A stretch of 64,000 nt of DNA from assembly GCA_951799425.1 (NCBI GenBank), contig OX637405.1:25523635-25587634 (forward strand), in the 5' to 3' direction. This DNA comes from Ilex aquifolium (Eukaryota; Streptophyta; Magnoliopsida; Aquifoliales; Aquifoliaceae). The notes below the pieces were generated by a model. That model saw only the letters and a program-made list of their open reading frames with translations. It was not told the origin of the DNA and did no database searches. A program made the position numbers and the translations under genes. Positions 57,878-64,000 of the stretch are shown here, in pieces (position 1 is the stretch's first letter; each line of letters starts with the position of its first letter).

Positions 57878-58829
57878 GGGTGTCCATGGATCGAGTTGGT
57901 CCATGTGCCCCGTTATCCGACCCAAAAAATAGACCCGATATATTTGACCTGTCCGAAACCAAGCCCAATATCTTTCAAGAGAGGGCTCGGACTTACCTCA
58001 AGCCCATTACTCGGCCCATTAGCTCACCCGCAAAAACCAGTTAAAATCCAGCCCAAGAACCCACCCGCCCAAGTCACCCGTCCACCCACTTTGTTTGAAG
58101 TCATTGAAAGTTTGGTGGCATATTCCTCTGAAAAAAAGAAGAAGTTATTTACTTAAATACTAAGTTGAGTAATCTAGGGTATTATTCATTATTTTAAATA
58201 TAAATAATTCATCTCAAATAAAATTATTCATTATTTATTTTTTGTTTATTTTGACTCTATTTTTAATTCAAAAATGTAATTTATAAAAATACTAAGTTGA
58301 ATTTTTTTTAAATAAAAATGTATATATAAAAAAAGACTGCCTACAAGGTCCGCCTAGTGAGTGACGGGTTGGGTTGCTGATAGGACTGTTAATCGAACGA
58401 GTTTGAACCGAGCGTAAAAAACTTGTTTCTTAATCGAAATTAAAAAATTGTTGAAGTTCGGATTGTTTAGAAAACGAGTTGGGCCTAAACGAGCTCAAAA
58501 CGAGTTGAGCCGAGCCGAGCTCGAGTATTGACACATAAACGAGTCGAGTCTGTCGGACTTGTTTTTTAAATGAGCCTAAAAACTTGTTCAAGTTCGGGTT
58601 TGTTTAGAAAACGAACCGAGCCTGAAAGAGTCAAAAATGAGCCGAATCCGAGCCAAGTTCGAGAAGCTCAGCTCGATTAGCAGCCCTAGTTGTGGATAGC
58701 CTACCCCCATCTGATGCCCAGCTAGGCTTGCCCAATAACTCATCCGGATAAGGGCTTAGACCTACCTTACCTAGACTCAATTTGAAAAAAAATTCATGGG
58801 CCTAGTCTGGCCCAGCCCATGGACACTCC
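57878..58829. mobile_element. hAT-like element with a second one nested inside
   Basis: The ends GGGGTGTCCATGGATCG and, inward from the right, GGAGTGTCCATGGGCTG are flanked by tccagata (57870-57877) and tccagatc (58830-58837), a 7 of 8 match. The left 200 bases are full of 'gacccg', 'ggcccat' and 'acccgccc' variants; similar strings recur at the right end. The element at 58381-58688 is inserted within it. Confidence 0.7.
58381..58688. mobile_element. Nested hAT-like element with GAGCCGAGC motifs
   Basis: This 308-bp element has ends TAGGACTGTTAATCGAAC and, inward from the right, TAGGGCTGCTAATCGAGC. The flanks gttgctga (58373-58380) and gttgtgga (58689-58696) match at 6 of 8, so the target duplication is worn. 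The interior is almost entirely degenerate copies of 'aaacgagttgagccgagc'. It sits within the element at 57878-58829 and so is younger. Confidence 0.7.
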
Positions 58830-59130
58830 TCCAGATCCAAGGGTGAATAATCCTCATTTTACGTATTATTTTGCCTTGAAAATACATACAATCGGCTTTG
58901 AAATCATCATTTTATTGCTGATATTTTTCTTCAATATTTATTCCAAGTGATTTGCAAATGGATTGTGTGCACTTCGATTTGAAAATGGATGATGGTTAAA
59001 GTATAACATGTTGATTTGGTGATCATTTAGAATTTGAGAGAAAGAACTAAGGCTAGAACAGCTATTCCATTCAATCGGTTTTCCCATATGCATATTTCAT
59101 TAAATGCTCTCATTTGTATATTATTAGGGG

Positions 59131-59268
59131 TAACTCGTGTTTGAAGGCACAATACAATGTGACAATGTGAATAGTTTTAAAATAGATGTTAGTGGCTATT
59201 GGATGAATCTATTTGAGACCGTCAAATAGATTTATTGAAGGATACCTGTTTTATATTATAGATTCTAC
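59131..59268 (-). mobile_element. Small Helitron-like piece
   Basis: On the minus strand it begins TCTATAATATAAAACAGG and ends near a hairpin-like 'gtgccttcaaacacg'. It is clearly related to 52447-52580 ('gtgcctaaaggtacgg', 'atgaatttattgaaag') and to the 62.66-62.75 kb stretch in reverse. The 3' CTAG is not conserved here. Confidence 0.4.
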
Positions 59269-59470
59269 TATCAATACAATGAACCTGTCCTCACCCGATC
59301 ATTTATATATGATGGGTCTAATCTGACTTTGCAAAAATTGACCTGTTGGTGAAGAAAAATGAGAAAAGAAATACATAGGAGGGAATCTAAATTTGTTGTC
59401 AATAATGTCTTTGGAGATAATTTATTTGAATGACATCGGGAAGTGAAATTTTCATTTATTAATGGAAAAA

Positions 59471-59823
59471 AGGTAAATTTCACTCACATTCCCAGGAAGT
59501 AAGTCATATTTCACTGACATTCTTTCTGATTTTTAAAATATCATTGTACACCCATGTAGTTAATATACATGTTTCACAAATTACCCCTGGTGTGATGTGA
59601 TGGTTTATTCTCTTATAAATTGTTAAATTTACCTTTGGTCATATAAAATAAATTTAATTTGAGTAAGGATAATTAAGTAAAATGGGAGTTCTAGTAAGAG
59701 TAATTTAGTAAAATTACGTATTCTATTAGAGAACAAAAACTGATAGGAGTATACAATCATATTTCAGAAATCAGAGAGTATCAGTTAAATATAATTTAAA
59801 TTCAGGGAGTGAGTGAAATTTAC
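59471..59823. mobile_element. Inverted-end MITE, about 350 bp
   Basis: Left end GGTAAATTTCACTCACATTC and right end, read inward, GGTAAATTTCACTCACTCCC. The interior repeats 'tttcactgacattc' and is AT-rich. The flanks (ggaaaaaa and cacgaaaaaa) are A-rich and do not give a clean target duplication. A Mutator- or hAT-type MITE is possible. Confidence 0.6.
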
Positions 59824-60351
59824 CCACGAAAAAACCATAGAGATTTAATTCCGCGGTCAAGAAAGAGGTACAAGTCATGATGCTATTTGAAATGGGAATT
59901 TATTGTTTCCATCCCCTTTGTGGGTATGAAAGATTGCTTCCAACATAAGTTTTTGACCTTAAGCCATTTCAATGCCAATAGTTGAACATACAAAGTTTAG
60001 AAAAGGATTGGTCATATAATAATTCATGGAGGCGAATAAGAAAATAATAAAAGGAAAAGAAAAATAAAAAAAAGAATGGGAGCGACAAAGTCCACTCACT
60101 ATAACTATAATGTTTATTCATCCTCTCTCTAGGTGTGTTAAGTGTTCCGCATAAAAATGCCTTTTATAAAATGGTGTCATAAGTAGTCAAAGTGAATATT
60201 TTGTAATAATGTAATGCGTAATCGACTTTCATATCTCTTTCCTTTCGCGTTTCTTTTACTTTTCATTTTTTTGTTTTTCCTACTAAAGTTGCAATTACAC
60301 TTAAATGGATCGTAATTTCACAATCAAATATCATTTGGTTGTAAATCATAA

Positions 60352-61844
60352 TCTATACAACTAATAAAAATACATTTAATGAAATGTTTTTAATTTTCTC
60401 TTTTGCCCTTAAACAAAATTATAATAACAATTATACGTCACACTAATAATTTGAACTAAATATAATTTTTTTTTGAATTTCTATTTTGTCTTTAAAAAAA
60501 TATATAAAGATATTTATGACTTAAATCATAAAAAATTGACATTGTCTGTACCCTTAAAGAAACCTACAAATTCAATGTTTACCAATATATATATATATCT
60601 ATTTATTCTACTTCTAAAAGGTTATTATACCAAAAAAAATTACCATCATTATTCTCAAACAATTATATAAAGTCAAATTAGTGTTACTTTTTTTCATTCC
60701 TGTCTTCTTTTCTACATTAAAATACCTATAGTCAAGAAGACTCCTCCGATTCTCCATGACTTCATCTCCACTAAAAATTAAACTCTATCTTCATACTTTT
60801 CATTCAATTCTAACTTTTAGACTACTAGAATAAATTTAACTTCTAACTCTTAGACTTCTAGAATAAGTAGTTTTAATCAAATAATCGTTTATTTAACTTT
60901 TGGTTTTAGACTTCTAGAGTATATATTCCACTACCCATGGTCTTGAAGCTTTTATAAGATTCATCGTTCCTTAGAGACAATGCTAAGCAAGCCACGAAGC
61001 CGCCGATTCCAGTAGCCTAGCCTCTATTTTCCATCAGCTATCATGATATCTTGCTTCAACTCTTCAGTTTTGCCATGTACTTGTTTTAGTGATTTGTATA
61101 GAAAACTAAGAGCATTATGACTTTTTGACTTGATTTTGATTGATAGAGAAAATTCTTGTAATAGACATTCTGATAAACTGTGCATTCTTTACCTTAATGT
61201 GAATTTTTTGGTTATTTTACTTGTTAAGAAAGTCTTTTGTACATATTTTTGTCTACTTTGAGTTTCAAAATTATTGGTATTTATTGACACTGGAAATTCA
61301 AAAGGGAATGGTGCGGTGGTTGACTTCATTTTCATTTTAAAGAATTCTGTATCGGTAACAAGAATGTTGGGATACACACTCTTTTTTGGTTTGTTTTGTA
61401 AAGTGAAACCAATAAGAGAAGCAAATGATATTAATATTACTGGGTTGTTCTAATTTTCAATTAAAATTTGTTTCTTTTTCTTTTGGTTAAAGGAATAGAT
61501 TTTTCATTGTTTTTTTGTTTTTTTGTGTGTGTGTGTTGTTTGGTCCTAAGATTGGGCTTGTTTGGTGTCTTGCATTGTTTGCATGATTATTTGATAATTA
61601 TATGAAATATGAATTACTCGAATTTGTTGTATTTCTAATGTTATAGTCAGTATTTTTAATGTAATAGGACCCGAATTTGTCCTATTTCTAATGTTACACT
61701 TATATAAATGATTCGAATTTATCGCATTTTTAATGTTACAGTGAAATGCTTTGTGTTGTGGTTGAGCTAAATTTTTTATAATTGTTAAAAAAATAAAATA
61801 TATATTTGAAACTTAAAATAAAAATGCACGTGCACAATAACTAG
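60352..61844 (+). mobile_element. Helitron, non-autonomous, 1493 bp
   Basis: It begins A|TCTATACAACTAATAAAAATAC and ends 'atgcacgtgcacaataa' followed by CTAG|T. The palindrome TGCACGTGCA gives the 3' hairpin. Start and end match the Helitron at 34592-36036, so both belong to one family. Around 60.96-61.07 kb is a less AT-rich stretch ('gcaagccacgaagccgccgattcc') that might be captured gene sequence; I cannot name a source. Confidence 0.8.
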
Positions 61845-62242
61845 TAATAGATAAATATATCATGCCAACAATCTATTACTCAGACGATCTTTGGTATGTT
61901 AGCTTATTAATCATTTTCATACATTTGGTGTAGCACATTTTTTTTTGGGAAAAATAACATATTTTCCACCAAACAATCAAAATTCTCTCCAAATTCCGAT
62001 CTTAAAACATCAATTCATATGATGGCCTCACATACCAATTTTTTTTTATCTTGTTCAATCAAAGTTAAATTAACTTTTGCTAACAGTATTTTTACTGTAG
62101 TAAAAATAGTATTTTTTTTATAATCAAATTCCAAGCATAGAGACTAAAGAGAAATTAAAATAAAATTAAGAATGTTGTGTTATTGTATTTTAGAAATGAA
62201 TGACAATATATCGATACTAATTCACCAAATAATATAAGGATA

Positions 62243-62560
62243 CTAGCGACATGTCCCGTGTGATACACAAAATTATAAATTTTGTCTTTTTTTTATTCTA
62301 TAAATTGAAAAGTTAGATAAATAATTATAAATATTTTAAATATATTTGAAAAATTAGTGGTTAGTTATGGGGGAGTTGAAGGGATGTTATAAATAACACA
62401 TAATAAGAGTTGATTTGAGAAAGCCTTTAAGTTTTAAATTAAAAAATTTAAAATTATAAGAATTTAGAAAATGGAGAAGAAAGACTTCTCAAGCTCTTTC
62501 TCATTCTCCTCTACCAAATTTTGTATCTCAAACCAACGTGGGTGGTTGGATCAGTGAGAT
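62243..62560 (-). mobile_element. Helitron-like element (3' end visible)
   Basis: On the minus strand it ends 'gtgtatcacacggg', then 'acatgtcg', then CTAG followed by T (62246-62242). The stem gtgt/acac with a 3-base loop is the 3' hairpin. Related sequence lies at 265-600. The other end is not fixed. Confidence 0.45.
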
Positions 62561-62749
62561 TCACTAACTCCACCAAATATTTTATGCATAGGATTTTGAC
62601 ACATCATTTGCGATACAAGCTTTGGTAAACAAATTTGAGCAGTGTAGTTTTATCCTTTATTATATCTATAATATAAAATATGATAGATTTTAATAAATTC
62701 ATCCAACGGTTTCAAATTGACTTATCCAACGGCTACCTATATATATATA

Positions 62750-63247
62750 CTAGTAATTACCCGTGCCTGAAGGCACTACGTTAATCGTAAAAAATTGTAA
62801 ATATTTTTTTATAAATAAAGACAATGTATAATATAATTTCAACAATATAACGATCAAATTAATATTATTCCACCTGTATACAGAATATATATAATCAAAC
62901 ATTTATATAACGAAAGTCACGCTACAACTACTGCAACATATTAATTTAAAAATTTGAGAAAATATAATTATTATTGGTTAAACATCCACAATTTTAAAAT
63001 TTTTAATAAACTTTATCTCAAATTTTAAAAAAATATAACTATTTGTTTATCTGCATGTTTCTACTTAAAGTTCATAACATTATCTCTGCACCATTTTTCT
63101 AATGTGAGTTTGTATAACTTTTGTGAGGAAAACATTCAAAAGTTTCACGTGAATTCTCGTAGATGTAAAAAAATTTGTTGAGTAATTAAAATCAGTTTCC
63201 ATTTGAGTTAAACTTAAATATTCGTAAAATCCAATCGAATTGAAGTT
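62750..63247 (-). mobile_element. Helitron-like element (3' end visible)
   Basis: On the minus strand the sequence ends with stem GTGCCT/AGGCAC, then 'gggtaatta', then CTAG followed by T (62753-62749). The same type of end occurs at 14878. The 5' end was not found and may be beyond the inverted-end element that begins at 63248. Confidence 0.4.
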
Positions 63248-64000
63248 TGGGTGGGACTATTCCCACCCCACAAATCTCTATTTCCACCCCATTTAATTTC
63301 TCATTATCAAACTACTAAACTCACCCATTCTATAGTTACCCCATTAGTAATTAAGTCCACTCCATGTTATAAACACCCCGTTTAATAAATAAACTCACCT
63401 TATATTTTGTCCTAATTATGGTTTCATTCTCTATTTTATCTGATGCACTCACAAAAATATTTTTTTAATATGAATTTTTCCAGTGGGATACATGTTAGTA
63501 TTACTTTTCAATTTAATTCTATATTTGATTTATTGTTTGTTATATGAATTTTTATTATTTTCGGTATATTTTGATATCTCTGTCAAGTTTAATAATTTTT
63601 TATTTAGAATGTATATGTGTGTACATATATGTATGTTTTTCAGATTATTTGTTGTTTTTTTTTTTTATCTTGTTTAGGTTTTGTATCTATGCTTCTTTTT
63701 TTTTTTTCTTGTTCAATTTTGTGTTTGTGCTTGATACTTTTTTTTTCATGTTGATTTTGCGTCTTGTGGTTTTGCATTTTGTAGTTTTACTTGTTTCTTT
63801 AATCTTTGCTTGGTTTTTTTTTTTCCTTCTTATTTCGGTTTAATGCTTTCTTTCTTTTTTTCCTTATTTCGTTCTTTTCTTTTTAAAAAAGGTGTATGTA
63901 GCATGAGATGGCTATAGAAAGGATAGACTTAATAGTTTAATAATGATAAATTAAATGGGGGTGAGAATGAAGATTTGGGAGTGGGAATAACCCCACCCTT
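63248..64000. mobile_element. Inverted-end element reaching the window edge
   Basis: Left 'gggtgggactattcccaccccacaaatc' (in pieces) pairs with the last 35 bases of the window, which read inward as 'gggtggggttattcccactcccaaatc' (in pieces). The interior is very T-rich (63.63-63.85 kb) and non-coding. The target duplication cannot be checked because the right flank is outside the window. Confidence 0.65.

Larger units (their letters stand above)
56992..64000. other. Right-hand 7 kb, no gene seen
   Basis: After the small secreted-protein gene I find only repeats: nested hAT-like elements (57878-58829), a small Helitron-like piece (59.13-59.27 kb), a MITE (59471-59823), a Helitron (60352-61844), further Helitron-like termini (62243 and 62750) and an inverted-end element running to the window edge (63248-64000). 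The frames over T-rich sequence at 63.48-63.84 kb are compositional. Confidence 0.6.

Noticed and set aside
63483-63843. Hydrophobic plus-strand frames near the right edge
   Set aside because: They are Phe/Leu-rich because the DNA is extremely T-rich. They lie inside an inverted-end element and lack any gene context.
1-64000. CRISPR array, bacterial operon or organelle DNA
   Set aside because: Regularly spaced identical repeats with unique spacers are absent. Genes have plant nuclear introns, and no chloroplast or mitochondrial gene was recognised.

Overview
The window is nuclear DNA of a flowering plant, almost certainly a eudicot. Its genes have short exons with GT-AG introns, the proteins match Arabidopsis families closely, and AT-rich spacers are full of small DNA transposons, Helitron-like termini and simple repeats. 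The species cannot be named from this sequence.

Layout. (1) 0.99-3.98 kb, minus: three-exon IRX9-type GT43 gene for xylan synthesis. (2) 6.23-13.07 kb, minus: twelve-exon DEAD-box RNA helicase of the Rok1/DDX52 (RH57) family. (3) 16.48-27.38 kb, minus: eleven-exon importin alpha (IMPA9 type) with two GC-AG introns and very large, transposon-filled introns. (4) 31.72-32.39 and 36.57-37.24 kb, plus: two intronless, nearly identical PAP2 phosphatase genes (LPP-gamma / dolichyl-diphosphatase type) in a tandem duplication. Since the duplication, one unit gained a Harbinger-type element and the other a Helitron. (5) 41.43-47.56 kb: an apparently complete 6.1-kb Mutator-like (Jittery/FAR1-type) transposon with a three-exon transposase of 751 residues, framed by a 275-bp direct duplication of host-side DNA. 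(6) 48.01-48.98 kb, plus: intronless basic protein of the plant 'protamine P1-like' family. (7) 56.46-56.99 kb, plus: small three-exon gene for a predicted secreted peptide.

Context. From memory, Arabidopsis keeps homologs of genes 3, 4, 6 and perhaps 7 side by side on chromosome 5 (At5g03070-At5g03120), and IRX9 beside a protamine-P1-like gene on chromosome 2 (At2g37090-At2g37100). The window therefore looks like an unfractionated ancestral order. The host genes are unrelated in function (cell wall, ribosome biogenesis, nuclear import, lipid-phosphate metabolism); nothing suggests a cluster acting in one pathway.

The most unusual content is in the spacers and introns: at least eight short elements with hAT-like ends and 8-bp target duplications, most packed with degenerate copies of a short motif; two long inverted-repeat (foldback) structures; two GGT-rich arrays; and the duplication-framed Mutator-like element.
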